A stretch of 64,000 nt of DNA from Streptomyces sp. Act143 (GTDB taxonomy: Bacteria; Actinomycetota; Actinomycetes; Streptomycetales; Streptomycetaceae). The stretch's first letter is position 1, and each line of letters opens with the position of its first letter. The notes beneath the pieces are model-generated. The model was not told the DNA's origin and ran no database searches. It saw only the letters and a program-made list of their open reading frames with translations. The position numbers and the translations under genes were made by a program. The stretch is taken from positions 3,739,391-3,803,390 of the forward strand of contig NZ_QFRX01000001.1 in assembly GCF_003143935.1 (NCBI RefSeq), read 5' to 3'. Positions 43,227 to 52,055 of this stretch are shown here, one piece after another.

Positions 43227-44825
43227 TCACTCCGCCTCCCGGTAGGCCGCCGCCTCCTCCAGATCCAGTCTCCGCAGCAGCGTCCGGAGCATCTCGTCGT
43301 CGATGTGGCGGCCGTCCCGGAGCTTCACGAACACCGTGCGTTCGGCGCTGATCATCTCCCGGGACAGCCGGCGGTAGGTGTCGTCGGCGGTCTCCCCGGT
43401 CACCGGGTTCACCGCGCCGAGGCGTTCCCAGACGGCGTTGCGGCGGCGCTCCAGGACGGTGCGGAGGCGGTCGGCGAGCGGGGGCGGCAGGGTGTTGCGC
43501 TCGTCGGAGAGGAGTTCGTCCAGGCGGCGTTCGGCGGCCCGGGACGCCTGGGCCTGGGCGTTGGCCTCGGCGAGGGTGGAGGCCTGTGCGCCGGGTTCGG
43601 GGAACTTCACCAGCCGGATCAGCGGGGCGAGGGTGAGCCCCTGCACGACCAGCGTGCCGATGACCGTGGTGAAGGTCAGGAAGAGAATGAGGTTGCGCTG
43701 CGGGAAGGGCTCGTCGCCGTCGTGCAGGGTGAGCGGGATCGAGAAGGCGATGGCGAGGGAGACCACGCCGCGCATGGCGGCCCAGGACACCACGGCCGGC
43801 CCGCGCCAGGTGGGCGCCTTCTCGCGTTCACGGACCCGCGCGGACAGCAGTCGCGGCAGGAAGATCGCGGGATACACCCAGACGAACCGGGCCGCGACGA
43901 CGATCAGGAAGACGGCGACCGCGTACCAGGCGGCGTCGAACCCCTCGTACTCCCCGAGGCCCTTGAGCACGACCGGCAGTTGCAGTCCGATCAGCGCGAA
44001 CACGGAGGTCTCCAGCAGGAAGGCGACCATCCGCCACACCGCGTCCTCCTGGAGGCGGGTGGCGAAGTCGACCTCCCACGCGCGGTGGCCGAGATAGACG
44101 GCGACGACCACCACGGCGAGGACGCCGGAGGCGTGGAACTGCTCGGCGGCGGCGTAGGCGACGAACGGGATCAGCAGGGAGAGGGTGTTCTGGAGGAGGG
44201 GTTCCTTCAGGTGGGTGCGCAGCCAGTGGATCGGGACCATGAGGACGAGACCGACCAGCACACCGCCGATCGCCGCGAGCAGGAACTCGCCGATGCCCTC
44301 CGCCCAGGAGACCCCCTCGCCGACGGCGGCCGCGACGGCGACCCGGTAGGCGGTGATGGCGGTGGCGTCGTTGAGCAGGGACTCGCCCTGGAGGATCGTG
44401 GTGATCCGGGACGGCAGCCCGACCCGGCGCGCGATCGCCGCCGCCGCGACCGCGTCGGTCGGCGCCACCACCGCGCCCAGCACCAGCGCGGCGGCCAGCG
44501 GCAGTCCCGGTACGACGAGATAGGCGACCCAGCCGACGACGACCGTCGCGAAGAGCACGTACCCGACCGACAGCAGCGCCACCGGCCGCAACTGGGCCCG
44601 CAGATCGAGGTAGGAGCTCTCGGTGCCCTCCTTGTAGAGCAGCGGGGGCAGCACGAGCGGCAGGACGATCTCCGGGTCGAGGGTGTAGTCGGGCACGCCC
44701 GGCAGGTACGACACCGCGAGCCCCACCGCCACCAGCAGCAGCGGCGCCGGCACCGGGGTGCGCCGGGCCGCCGCGGCGATCGCGGCGCTCCCCGCCACCA
44801 GCAACAGCAGTGGCATCACGTCCAT
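43227..44825 (-). CDS. CPA1-family Na+/H+ antiporter
   Basis: 532 aa from ATG 44825. About 12 membrane helices, with the CPA1 core motifs GAVVAPTDAVAAAAIARR and GESLLNDATA (Asp pair for ion binding), and SWAAMRGVVSLAIA. A C-terminal cytoplasmic region of ~130 residues (LDELLSDERNTLPPP) is probably regulatory. It exchanges cytoplasmic Na+ for H+. Confidence 0.92.
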   Translation of the reverse strand: MDVMPLLLLVAGSAAIAAAARRTPVPAPLLLVAVGLAVSYLPGVPDYTLDPEIVLPLVLPPLLYKEGTESSYLDLRAQLRPVALLSVGYVLFATVVVGWVAYLVVPGLPLAAALVLGAVVAPTDAVAAAAIARRVGLPSRITTILQGESLLNDATAITAYRVAVAAAVGEGVSWAEGIGEFLLAAIGGVLVGLVLMVPIHWLRTHLKEPLLQNTLSLLIPFVAYAAAEQFHASGVLAVVVVAVYLGHRAWEVDFATRLQEDAVWRMVAFLLETSVFALIGLQLPVVLKGLGEYEGFDAAWYAVAVFLIVVAARFVWVYPAIFLPRLLSARVREREKAPTWRGPAVVSWAAMRGVVSLAIAFSIPLTLHDGDEPFPQRNLILFLTFTTVIGTLVVQGLTLAPLIRLVKFPEPGAQASTLAEANAQAQASRAAERRLDELLSDERNTLPPPLADRLRTVLERRRNAVWERLGAVNPVTGETADDTYRRLSREMISAERTVFVKLRDGRHIDDEMLRTLLRRLDLEEAAAYREAE

Positions 44826-44911
44826 GGCCCTCGCCCGCCCTCGTCCATCGTCTTCCGCCCGCCGTCGATTTTCCGCGCGACCGTCCGCACACCCGTCGTA
44901 ACCTGGCAATC

Positions 44912-45172
44912 ATGAAACAGTGCACGCACGCCGACGCGCTGCCGCACCCGGAACCCGCGCCGCTCTCCGACACCTGCCCGGAGTGTCTGCGCGACGGTAC
45001 GCACCCGGTGCAGCTGCGGATGTGCCTCACCTGCGGTCATGTCGGCTGCTGCGACTCCTCGCCGGGCAGGCACGCCACCACGCACTACAAGGAGTCCGGG
45101 CATCCGATCATGCGCACGTTCGAGCCCGGTGAGGACTGGCGCTGGTGCTTCGAGGACCACGTACTCGTGTGA
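44912..45172 (+). CDS. UBP-type zinc-finger protein
   Basis: 86 aa from ATG 44912. The zinc ligands of the ZnF-UBP fold are in TCPECLRDG, LRMCLTCGHVGCCD and GRHATTHYKESGHP. In eukaryotes this domain binds ubiquitin tails; the bacterial version beside Na+/H+ antiporters has unknown ligands. It is divergent from the antiporter gene with an 86-base gap. Confidence 0.88.
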   Translation: MKQCTHADALPHPEPAPLSDTCPECLRDGTHPVQLRMCLTCGHVGCCDSSPGRHATTHYKESGHPIMRTFEPGEDWRWCFEDHVLV

Positions 45173-45217
45173 GTTCCCGCGCGGCCGGCCGGCCCGGCGC
45201 CGACTCCGTTTCCGGAC

Positions 45218-45243
45218 GGTTCGACGGTCTGACGTCTGGGTAC
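45218..45243 (+). promoter_or_regulatory. Possible sigma-B/sigma-H-type promoter of prsH-sigH
   Basis: GGTT, a 16-base spacer, then GGGTAC fits the GNTT / GGGTAC pattern of SigB-like sigma factors. It lies ~210 bases upstream of the prsH start; sigH in S. coelicolor has such an autoregulated promoter. I saw no second element to confirm it. Confidence 0.35.
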
Positions 45244-45452
45244 GTCAACCCGGCGCGCGTTCTTCCCAATTGGAGCCGCAGACCTCTAGACACGGAGCGT
45301 GTCCGCAGTTTTACTGTGAGTAACGGCAAGGGGTCGGGGTCCCGGGGACAGGAAAGTTGAGAGCGCGATAGCGTCACCGCTGAACCACACTTCGCGTTAC
45401 CCCGGGGGGCGACCCTCGGCCCCGAAAAGCTTGTACCACCTTGGAGGTGAGG

Positions 45453-45866
45453 GTGTCCCAGATCGCAGGCGAGCCCGCGACCCAGGACTTCGTGGAAGTC
45501 CGGCTGCCGGCTGCGGGTGCCTACCTGTCGGTGCTGCGTACGGCGACTGCCGGTCTCGCGGCCCGTTTGGACTTCACCCTCGACGAGATCGAGGACCTGC
45601 GCATCGCGGTGGACGAGGCCTGCGCGATCCTGCTCCAGCAGGCCGTGCCCGGCTCGGTGCTCAGTTGCGTCTTCCGCCTCGTCGACGACTCACTCGAAGT
45701 CACTGTCTCGGCGCCGACCACGGACGGTCATGCCCCTTCGCGGGACACCTTCGCCTGGACCGTCCTGTCCGCACTCGCGGGCAAGGTCTCCTCCGCCGTG
45801 GACGAGGACAAAACCGTTTCGATCAGCCTCTACAAACAGCGCGGCGCGGGACCCGGGCCGGCGTGA
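45453..45866 (+). CDS. prsH: Anti-sigma factor of SigH (PrsH/UshX), HATPase fold
   Basis: 137 aa from GTG 45453; the GGAGG just upstream fixes this start over the in-frame TTG at 45441. It is a SpoIIAB/RsbW-type kinase-fold protein: DEIEDLRIAVDEACAILL is the N-box and the C-terminal ATP lid is short. It binds and silences the sigma factor encoded next door; anti-anti-sigma BldG releases it in S. coelicolor. The sigH start lies 17 bases after its stop. Confidence 0.93.
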   Translation: MSQIAGEPATQDFVEVRLPAAGAYLSVLRTATAGLAARLDFTLDEIEDLRIAVDEACAILLQQAVPGSVLSCVFRLVDDSLEVTVSAPTTDGHAPSRDTFAWTVLSALAGKVSSAVDEDKTVSISLYKQRGAGPGPA

Positions 45867-45883
45867 GGACAGGGGACGGGCCG

Positions 45884-47005
45884 GTGCGTGACGAAGAGCG
45901 CGGCACACGGGAGCTGCCGGCCGAGGGCACAGGCGGGTCCCGACACACGGGGGACTCCATCGACAGCGCCGTCGATGCGGCCGGCATCGCCGGCATCCCC
46001 GAACAGGCCCGGCCGCATCCGGAGGACGACTCCCCCGGGGCCGGCTTCCTGGACGACGGGCAGCGGGATCAGGAAGGTGCCGTGCGGAGCACGTCTCTGG
46101 ACGGACGGATCGGGGTGTCCCCTGTCCGAGCGGAGACGAGGGCTCGGGGAAGGGCGACGGGCAGGACGATGAGCGAGCACGAGCGGGACGATCAGCAGGG
46201 CGAGCAGAGCGGCCGGAGCGGGCAGAGCGGACAGGCCGCGCAGCACGACTCCCAGGACCGCAGCGGAGCGCGCGCGATGTTCGTCGAGCTGCGCAAGCTG
46301 AAGGACGGCAGCCCGGAGTACGCGGAGCTGCGCAACCGGCTGGTCCGTATGCACCTGCCGCTCGTCGAGCACCTCGCGCGCCGCTTCCGCAACCGCGGCG
46401 AGCCGCTGGACGACCTCACGCAGGTCGCCACCATCGGCCTGATCAAGTCCGTCGACCGCTTCGACCCGGAGCGCGGCGTCGAGTTCTCGACGTACGCGAC
46501 CCCGACGGTCGTCGGCGAGATCAAGCGGCATTTCCGTGACAAGGGCTGGGCGGTCCGCGTCCCGCGCAGGCTGCAGGAGCTGCGTCTCGCCCTGACGACG
46601 GCCACCGCCGAGCTGTCCCAGCAGCACGGCCGCTCCCCGACCGTGCACGAGCTGGCCGAGAAGCTGGCCATCTCGGAGGAGGAGGTCCTGGAGGGCCTGG
46701 AGTCGGCGAACGCCTACTCCACGCTGTCCCTGGACGTCCCCGACACCGACGACGAGTCCCCGGCCGTCGCCGACACCCTCGGCGCCGAGGACGAGGCGCT
46801 GGAGGGCGTCGAGTACCGCGAGTCCCTCAAGCCGCTGCTGGAGGACCTCCCGCCGCGCGAGAAGCGGATCCTGCTGCTGCGTTTCTTCGGCAACATGACC
46901 CAGTCGCAGATCGCGCAGGAGGTCGGCATCTCCCAGATGCACGTCTCCCGGCTGCTGGCCCGCACCCTGGCCCAGCTGCGGGAGAAGCTCCTCGTGGAGG
47001 AGTGA
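45884..47005 (+). CDS. sigH: SigB-like stress/developmental sigma factor SigH
   Basis: 373 aa for the longest form from GTG 45884. The core (from ~residue 135) has region 2 (RLVRMHLPLVEHLARRF, STYATPTVVGEIKRHFRD) and region 4 (SQIAQEVGISQMHVSRLLA). The first ~95 residues are acidic and disordered, and a second in-frame ATG at 46169 would give a ~278-aa form; nested SigH isoforms are known in S. coelicolor. It directs osmotic-stress and aerial-growth genes and is held by PrsH. Confidence 0.94.
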   Translation: MRDEERGTRELPAEGTGGSRHTGDSIDSAVDAAGIAGIPEQARPHPEDDSPGAGFLDDGQRDQEGAVRSTSLDGRIGVSPVRAETRARGRATGRTMSEHERDDQQGEQSGRSGQSGQAAQHDSQDRSGARAMFVELRKLKDGSPEYAELRNRLVRMHLPLVEHLARRFRNRGEPLDDLTQVATIGLIKSVDRFDPERGVEFSTYATPTVVGEIKRHFRDKGWAVRVPRRLQELRLALTTATAELSQQHGRSPTVHELAEKLAISEEEVLEGLESANAYSTLSLDVPDTDDESPAVADTLGAEDEALEGVEYRESLKPLLEDLPPREKRILLLRFFGNMTQSQIAQEVGISQMHVSRLLARTLAQLREKLLVEE

Positions 47006-47050
47006 CGGTCCGGTCCCGGTTTTCCGGCGCCTGTGAGGCCGTACGACCGG

Positions 47051-47500
47051 CTACCGCTCCCCGTCCTGTGTGCGACCCGGCCCCTTGATCCCGAGGGCCT
47101 GGGTCGTCGCCGGGTTGACCAGCAGGACCAGGGCGGCCACCGCGACGACCGCGAGCGCGATGCCCGCCGGGATCGCCACGCTGTCGGCCTGGAGCAGGTT
47201 GTAGGCCACCGGCAGCGCCAGGATCTGGGTGATGACGGCCGGTCCCCGGCTCCAGCTTCGCTGCGCGAGCAGGCCGCGCGCGGCGAGCAGCGGCAGCAGG
47301 GCGAGGACGACGAGCGTGATGCCGCCGGTGACGGCGGTCTGCCGGTCGTCCGGGTCGCCCGCGAGTCCCTCCACGAGCATCCAGACCCCGCCGACGACGA
47401 GGGCGAGCCCCTCCAGCGCGGCCAGGGCGGCGGCGTAGGTCAGGCGCCGCGGGCGCGGGCCGGGGGTTTCCTCGGGGGCGGGCGTCTGCTCACTGGTCAC
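47051..47500 (-). CDS. Small integral membrane protein
   Basis: 149 aa from GTG 47500. Pro-rich cytoplasmic N-terminus, then four hydrophobic helices (ALEGLALVVGGVWMLV, GGITLVVLALLPLLAARGLL, ITQILALPVAYNL, IALAVVAVAALVLLV). No recognisable family. Convergent with sigH. Confidence 0.7.
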   Translation of the reverse strand: MTSEQTPAPEETPGPRPRRLTYAAALAALEGLALVVGGVWMLVEGLAGDPDDRQTAVTGGITLVVLALLPLLAARGLLAQRSWSRGPAVITQILALPVAYNLLQADSVAIPAGIALAVVAVAALVLLVNPATTQALGIKGPGRTQDGER

Positions 47501-47669
47501 CCCTGAAGGGTATCCGTCGCCGCCTCGGCTCCCCCGGCCAGGCGGGGGCAACGCACCGCCGCTCGCGGGGGTTGCCCGGCCCGCCCGTGGCAAGATTCAC
47601 GTCCCGAAGTCTTACGTGATCCCTACCTCGGCCTGTGCCCGGTACCCCCCAGTAGGTACGCTGCCAGTC

Positions 47670-48638
47670 ATGCGTGCACTTCTCGTGGTCAATCCGGCGG
47701 CAACCACCACAAGCGCACGTACGCGCGATGTCCTGATCCATGCGCTCGCGAGCGAGATGAAGCTGGACGCGGTCACCACCGAGTACCGCGGCCATGCGCG
47801 CGACCTCGGCCGGCAGGCGGCGGAGAGCGAGGACGTCGACCTGGTCGTGGCCCTCGGCGGCGACGGCACGGTGAACGAGGTCGTCAACGGCCTGCTGCAC
47901 GCCGGTCCGAACCCCGAGCACCTCCCGGGTCTCGCCGTGGTCCCCGGCGGCTCCACCAATGTCTTCGCCCGTGCCCTGGGCCTGCCCAACGACGCGGTGG
48001 AGGCGACCGGCGCCCTGCTGGACGCCCTGCGCGAGGGCAGTGAGCGCACGGTCGGGCTCGGGCTCACCTCCGGCACCCCGGGTACCGAGGACGAGGCCGT
48101 CCCGTCCCGCTGGTTCACCTTCAACGCCGGCCTGGGCTTCGACGCCGGCGTGGTGGGCCGGGTCGAGCAGCAGCGCGAGCGCGGCAGGAAGTCGACGCAC
48201 GCCCTCTACGTCCGCCAGGCCCTGCGCCAGTTCTTCGGCGAGGCCCACCGCCGGCACGGGACGATCACGCTGGAGCGTGCGGACGCGGAGCCGGTGACCG
48301 ATCTGGTCCTGTCCATAGTCTCGAACACGTCTCCGTGGACGTTCCTGGGCAATCACCCGATGTACGCATCGCCTAAGGCGTCGTTCGATAAGGGACTCGA
48401 CGTACTCGGTCTCAGCCGTATGACGACGGCCGCGGTTGCCCGGTATGGCACCCAGTTGCTCACTTCGTCCCCGGAGCGTGGACCCCATGGCAAGCATGCG
48501 GTGTCCCTGCACGACCTTGACCAGTTCACCTTGCATTCGAAGGTGCCTCTGCCCCTTCAGATGGACGGCGACCACCTCGGGCTGCGTACGAGCGTGACGT
48601 TCACAGGCGTACGCCGTGCACTGCGTGTGATTGTGTGA
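47670..48638 (+). CDS. Diacylglycerol/sphingosine kinase-like lipid kinase
   Basis: 322 aa from ATG 47670. The nucleotide-binding signature VALGGDGTVNEVVNG and VVPGGSTNVFARALGLP place it in the DgkB/YegS group that phosphorylates diacylglycerol or a related lipid. The NVFARALG motif is well kept, as are FNAGLGFDAGVV and the C-terminal strand QMDGDHLGLR. It is next to wblE but transcribed separately. Confidence 0.9.
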   Translation: MRALLVVNPAATTTSARTRDVLIHALASEMKLDAVTTEYRGHARDLGRQAAESEDVDLVVALGGDGTVNEVVNGLLHAGPNPEHLPGLAVVPGGSTNVFARALGLPNDAVEATGALLDALREGSERTVGLGLTSGTPGTEDEAVPSRWFTFNAGLGFDAGVVGRVEQQRERGRKSTHALYVRQALRQFFGEAHRRHGTITLERADAEPVTDLVLSIVSNTSPWTFLGNHPMYASPKASFDKGLDVLGLSRMTTAAVARYGTQLLTSSPERGPHGKHAVSLHDLDQFTLHSKVPLPLQMDGDHLGLRTSVTFTGVRRALRVIV

Positions 48639-48957
48639 GCAGAAGGGGCTAAAGTCCTTTCACTCGAACGTTTAGGCCAGCATCCACCCCATGGAAGTAC
48701 GGCTGTGACCTAGTCGACACCGAGGAATCAAAAAAAACTTTCCGGAAGGGGTTGTATCCGCCGCTGAGGTTTGCGAGTCTCTACGTGGCGATCGGGACAG
48801 CCCGCAACACCGGCTCCACAGATCACCGGAACCCCTCTTCACATCACAGGACCTCGCCAGGGAAACCTGACGGTCGGCCCTTCACTTGTTGAGGGATTCG
48901 TGAAAGCGTTCACATTCACAAGCAACTTGCACGTAATACCAAGGAGAGGTAGCAGCC
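48639..48957. other. Intergenic region and long leader upstream of wblE
   Basis: 319 bases. It holds a run of A's at 48730-48740, the palindrome TTCCGGAA just after it, and GTGAA-AGCG-TTCAC at 48900-48913. It is AT-richer than the surrounding DNA, as expected for a strong or regulated promoter and leader. No gene is visible. Confidence 0.5.
48900..48913. promoter_or_regulatory. GTGAA-N4-TTCAC palindrome upstream of wblE
   Basis: Perfect five-base arms around AGCG, 45-58 bases upstream of the wblE start, where an operator or the 5' end of the transcript would be. No partner protein is identified. Confidence 0.4.
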
Positions 48958-49215
48958 ATGGACTGGCGTCACAACGCCGTTTGCCGCGAGGAAGACCCCG
49001 AGCTCTTCTTCCCCATCGGCAACACCGGTCCTGCGCTGCTGCAGATCGAGGAAGCCAAGGCCGTCTGCCGTCGCTGCCCCGTTATGGATCAGTGTCTGCA
49101 GTGGGCGCTCGAGTCCGGTCAGGACTCCGGCGTCTGGGGTGGTCTCAGCGAGGACGAGCGTCGTGCGATGAAGCGCCGCGCCGCCCGCAACCGGGCCCGT
49201 CAGGCTTCTGCCTGA
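48958..49215 (+). CDS. wblE: WhiB-like iron-sulfur transcription factor WblE
   Basis: 85 aa with the ribosome site AAGGAGAGG. The four [4Fe-4S] Cys ligands are Cys9, Cys37, Cys40 and Cys46; the GVWGG turn (58-62) and the basic DNA-binding tail (RRAMKRRAARNRARQ) are complete. WblE is the ortholog of mycobacterial WhiB1, an essential NO-sensitive regulator that binds the primary sigma factor. It is followed by a strong terminator. Confidence 0.96.
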   Translation: MDWRHNAVCREEDPELFFPIGNTGPALLQIEEAKAVCRRCPVMDQCLQWALESGQDSGVWGGLSEDERRAMKRRAARNRARQASA

Positions 49216-49328
49216 CACACCCACCCCGCCTGAGCTTGGCGGCGCGTACAGCGAGTACGCATCTCCCGCCCCCGAGCCGCAGCGCGCAGTACCCCCGGTG
49301 CGCAGCACAAGCTGGCAACGAGCATTCG

Positions 49329-49356
49329 AGCCCCGGACCGCTTCTGGTCCGGGGCT
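49329..49356 (+). terminator. wblE terminator
   Basis: Hairpin AGCCCCGGACC / GGTCCGGGGCT (11-bp arms, 6-base loop) followed by TTCTTG. It is convergent with the kinase gene, whose stop is 60 bases away. Confidence 0.9.
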
Positions 49357-49415
49357 TCTTGCTGCGCTCGTTTTCTGAACAGGCGGCGTTTGAGACTTAC
49401 TTGGCAGTGCGCGCC

Positions 49416-50891
49416 TTACTTGTTGGCGCGCACCGGGACGTCGAGGATGACCCGCGTGCCCCGCTCCGGTGCCGGGACCATGTCGAACGTTCCGCCCAAC
49501 TCGCCTTCCACCAGCGTCCGTACGATCTGCAGGCCGAGGTTGCCCGCGGTGTGCGGGTCGAAGCCCTCGGGCAGGCCGACCCCGTCGTCCTGGACTGTGA
49601 CGAGCAGACGGGCCTCCTTCGTCGTGCCGCCGCGGACCGCCGAGACCTCGACCGTGCCGGTGTCGCCCTCGCGGAAGCCGTGCTCCAGGGCGTTCTGCAG
49701 GATCTCGGTCAGCACCATCGACAGCGGGGTGGCGACCTCGGCGTCGAGGATGCCGAAGCGTCCTGTGCGCCGGCCGGTCACCTTGCCCGGTGAGATCTCG
49801 GCGACCATCGCGAGGACCCGGTCGGCGATCTCGTCGAACTCCACGCGCTCGTCCAGATTCTGGGACAGCGTCTCATGCACGATCGCGATCGACCCGACCC
49901 GGCGCACCGCCTCTTCGAGTGCCTCACGGCCGCGGTCGGACTCGATACGGCGGGCCTGGAGGCGGAGCAGCGCGGCCACCGTCTGGAGGTTGTTCTTCAC
50001 CCGGTGGTGGATCTCCCGGATGGTGGCGTCCTTGGTGATCAACTCGCGCTCACGGCGCCGCAGTTCGGTGACGTCACGGAGCAGGACGAGGGAACCGATG
50101 CGGGTGCCCTTGGGCTTGAGCGGAATGGCCCGGAACTGGATGACCCCGTCACCCGACTCGATCTCGAACTCGCGCGGGGCCCAGCCGCTGGCGACCTTGG
50201 CGAGCGCCTCGTCCACCGGGCCGCGGGTCGGGGCGAGTTCGGCGGTGGTCTTGCCGAGGTGGTGGCCGACGAGGTCGGAGGCGAGGCCGAGGCGGTGGTA
50301 CGCGGACAGCGCGTTCGGGGAGGCGTACTGGACGATGCCGTCGGCGTCGAGCCGGATCAGCCCGTCGCCGACGCGCGGGGCGGCGTCCATGTCCATCTGC
50401 TGGTTCGCGAACGGGAAGGAGCCGGCCGCGATCATCTGCGCGAGATCCGACGCGCTCTGGAGATAGGTGAGTTCGAGGCGGCTCGGGGTGCGCACGGTGA
50501 GCAGGTTGGTGTTGCGGGCGATGACACCGAGGACGCGGCCGTCCCGTCGTACGGGGATCGACTCGACCCGGACGGGGACCTCCTCACGCCACTCCGGGTC
50601 GCCCTCGCGCACGATCCGGCCCTCGTCGAGGGCGGCGTCGAGGAGGGGGCGGCGGCCGCGCGGGACGAGGTGGCCGACCATGTCGTCCTGGTAGGAGGTG
50701 GGCCCCGTGTTGGGCCGCATCTGGGCCACCGAGACATAGCGGGCGCCGTCCCGGGTGGGGACCCACAGGACGAGGTCGGCGAAGGAGAGGTCGGAGAGCA
50801 GCTGCCACTCCGAGACCAGCAGATGGAGCCACTCGAGGTCGGAGTCGTCGAGCGCGGTGTGCTGGCGGACCAGTTCGTTCATGGAGGGCAC
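49416..50891 (-). CDS. pdtaS: Cytosolic sensor histidine kinase, PdtaS-type
   Basis: 491 aa. An N-terminal GAF-like domain (~10-150) and a PAS-like domain (~170-285) precede a HisKA_2 kinase: EIHHRVKNNLQTVAALLRLQ (phospho-accepting His), NALEHGF N-box and DDGVGLP. There is no membrane helix. It matches M. tuberculosis PdtaS, which phosphorylates the RNA-binding ANTAR regulator PdtaR; no ANTAR gene is in this window. It lies beside wblE, as pdtaS lies beside whiB1 in mycobacteria. Confidence 0.92.
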   Translation of the reverse strand: MPSMNELVRQHTALDDSDLEWLHLLVSEWQLLSDLSFADLVLWVPTRDGARYVSVAQMRPNTGPTSYQDDMVGHLVPRGRRPLLDAALDEGRIVREGDPEWREEVPVRVESIPVRRDGRVLGVIARNTNLLTVRTPSRLELTYLQSASDLAQMIAAGSFPFANQQMDMDAAPRVGDGLIRLDADGIVQYASPNALSAYHRLGLASDLVGHHLGKTTAELAPTRGPVDEALAKVASGWAPREFEIESGDGVIQFRAIPLKPKGTRIGSLVLLRDVTELRRRERELITKDATIREIHHRVKNNLQTVAALLRLQARRIESDRGREALEEAVRRVGSIAIVHETLSQNLDERVEFDEIADRVLAMVAEISPGKVTGRRTGRFGILDAEVATPLSMVLTEILQNALEHGFREGDTGTVEVSAVRGGTTKEARLLVTVQDDGVGLPEGFDPHTAGNLGLQIVRTLVEGELGGTFDMVPAPERGTRVILDVPVRANK

Positions 50892-51299
50892 GGATGCGAG
50901 CGTACCTGGCGGTATGTGGGTGGCCTAAAAGCGGCGTGAAAACACCCGCGGGCCGCGGCGCCTGGGAGGGACCCTCAACCCTCCCGGCACCGCAGCCCGG
51001 AGCAATATCGGCCACGGGGTGTGCGGTCCCGGACGGCCGAAGGATGAGGAGCCGGGGCAGTCAGGGCAGAGAGCTCCGGTTCCTCGGTCCGTCTTCCTGT
51101 GCGGGGAAGACGGAAGTACGTGTTTTCAGTTCTCGTCGACGCACATCACCTTGATTGTGGACTAGACCACTCGGTGTGTCCATGCGTTGGAGGCTGTTTG
51201 TTGTTGTCAGTTCTTCCAGGGTCCCGCTGACGCCTCGACCCCGACTGGAGAACTAGTGGGACGCCCTAGCATCCACCACGCAGCCTAACCCGTGTGGGT
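50892..51299. other. 408-base gap with hairpin and dre-like site upstream of pdtaS
   Basis: No protein gene is credible here. A hairpin with 9-bp arms (CCGTCTTCC / GGAAGACGG) at 51089-51113 is followed by GTGTTTT, and a dre-like site lies at 51156-51171. The gap could hold a small RNA or the long leader of pdtaS. Confidence 0.45.
51156..51171. promoter_or_regulatory. dre-like DasR site upstream of pdtaS
   Basis: TGTGGACTAGACCACT agrees with the dre consensus ACTGGTCTAGACCAGT at 12 of 16 positions, with the core CTAGACCA exact. It is 265 bases upstream of pdtaS and is not next to an aminosugar gene. Confidence 0.5.
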
Positions 51300-51959
51300 T
51301 CATGTGCGCGGCCAGATGGCCATGGCAATTTCCGCGAGCGCCTCCAGTTCCTCCCGGCTCGCCCCGTCCCGCGCCTGTTGCGACATGCCCTGGATGACGG
51401 CTCCGGCGTGCCGGGCGAGGGCCGCGGCGTCGGTGCCCGCCGGCAGCTCCCCCGCGGCGATGTCCGCCTTGATACGGCTCTCGAAGGCCGCGATGTTGGC
51501 GTTGCGCCGGTCGCGCAGCGATCCCTCCACCTCGGCGCTGCTGCAATTGGTGGCCGCGTGGATGACGAGGCAGCCGTGCGGGCGGCCCGGAGCGGTGTAC
51601 TCGGAGGCCGCCTCCCGCAGCATCCGTTCGACGGCGGCCCGGGCCGTGGGCTCCTCGGCGAGGGCCCGGTCGCCGAAGGAGCCGTAGCGCACGCCGTACT
51701 CGCGCACGACCTCCTCGAACAGGGCCCGCTTGTCACCGAACGCGGCGTACAGGCTCGGGGCGCCGATCCCCATGACCCGGGTGAGGTCGGAGACCGAGGT
51801 GGCCTCGTAGCCGTGCTCCCAGAAGGCGAGGATCGCCTTCTCCAGGGCGGTGGCGCGGTCGAAGGAGCGGGGGCGGCCACGGGGTTTGGGGGCGGGGCTG
51901 GCTCCAGGGCCGCCGTCCGAAGCCCTGACCTGCGCTTTCGTCTCCTCGGTGCGCTCCAT
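51300..51959 (-). CDS. TetR-family regulator, partner of the divergent SDR
   Basis: 219 aa. HTH region ALEKAILAFWEHGYEATSVSDLTRVMGIGAPSLYAAF, as in TetR proteins controlling small-molecule oxidation genes. The C-terminal ligand domain is complete. It is divergent from the SDR gene over a region with two copies of a 24-base repeat. Confidence 0.92.
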   Translation of the reverse strand: MERTEETKAQVRASDGGPGASPAPKPRGRPRSFDRATALEKAILAFWEHGYEATSVSDLTRVMGIGAPSLYAAFGDKRALFEEVVREYGVRYGSFGDRALAEEPTARAAVERMLREAASEYTAPGRPHGCLVIHAATNCSSAEVEGSLRDRRNANIAAFESRIKADIAAGELPAGTDAAALARHAGAVIQGMSQQARDGASREELEALAEIAMAIWPRT

Positions 51960-51969
51960 GGAGTGAATT

Positions 51970-51993
51970 CTATAGGGGGTGCTAGAGAAATGT
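51970..51993. promoter_or_regulatory. Operator-like repeat, copy 1 (TetR/SDR)
   Basis: CTATAGGGGGTGCTAGAG followed by AAATGT. It agrees with the second copy at 17 of 24 positions, the conserved parts being CT-N-TAG, CTAG and AAATGT. The two copies lie 47 bases apart in the divergent promoter. Confidence 0.55.
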
Positions 51994-52016
51994 CGGCGGG
52001 CTGTTGTACGGTCTTT

Positions 52017-52040
52017 CTGTAGCGACCACTAGGGAAATGT
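52017..52040. promoter_or_regulatory. Operator-like repeat, copy 2 (TetR/SDR)
   Basis: CTGTAGCGACCACTAGGG followed by AAATGT, directly before the SDR ribosome site (GAAAGGGG). Repression by the divergent TetR would block the SDR start region. Confidence 0.55.
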
Positions 52041-52055
52041 GAAAGGGGCGCCGGC

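Noticed and set aside
50894..51154. 86-codon plus-strand frame upstream of pdtaS
   Set aside because: Composition is random-like and no ribosome site precedes it; the hairpin and dre-like site explain the region better.
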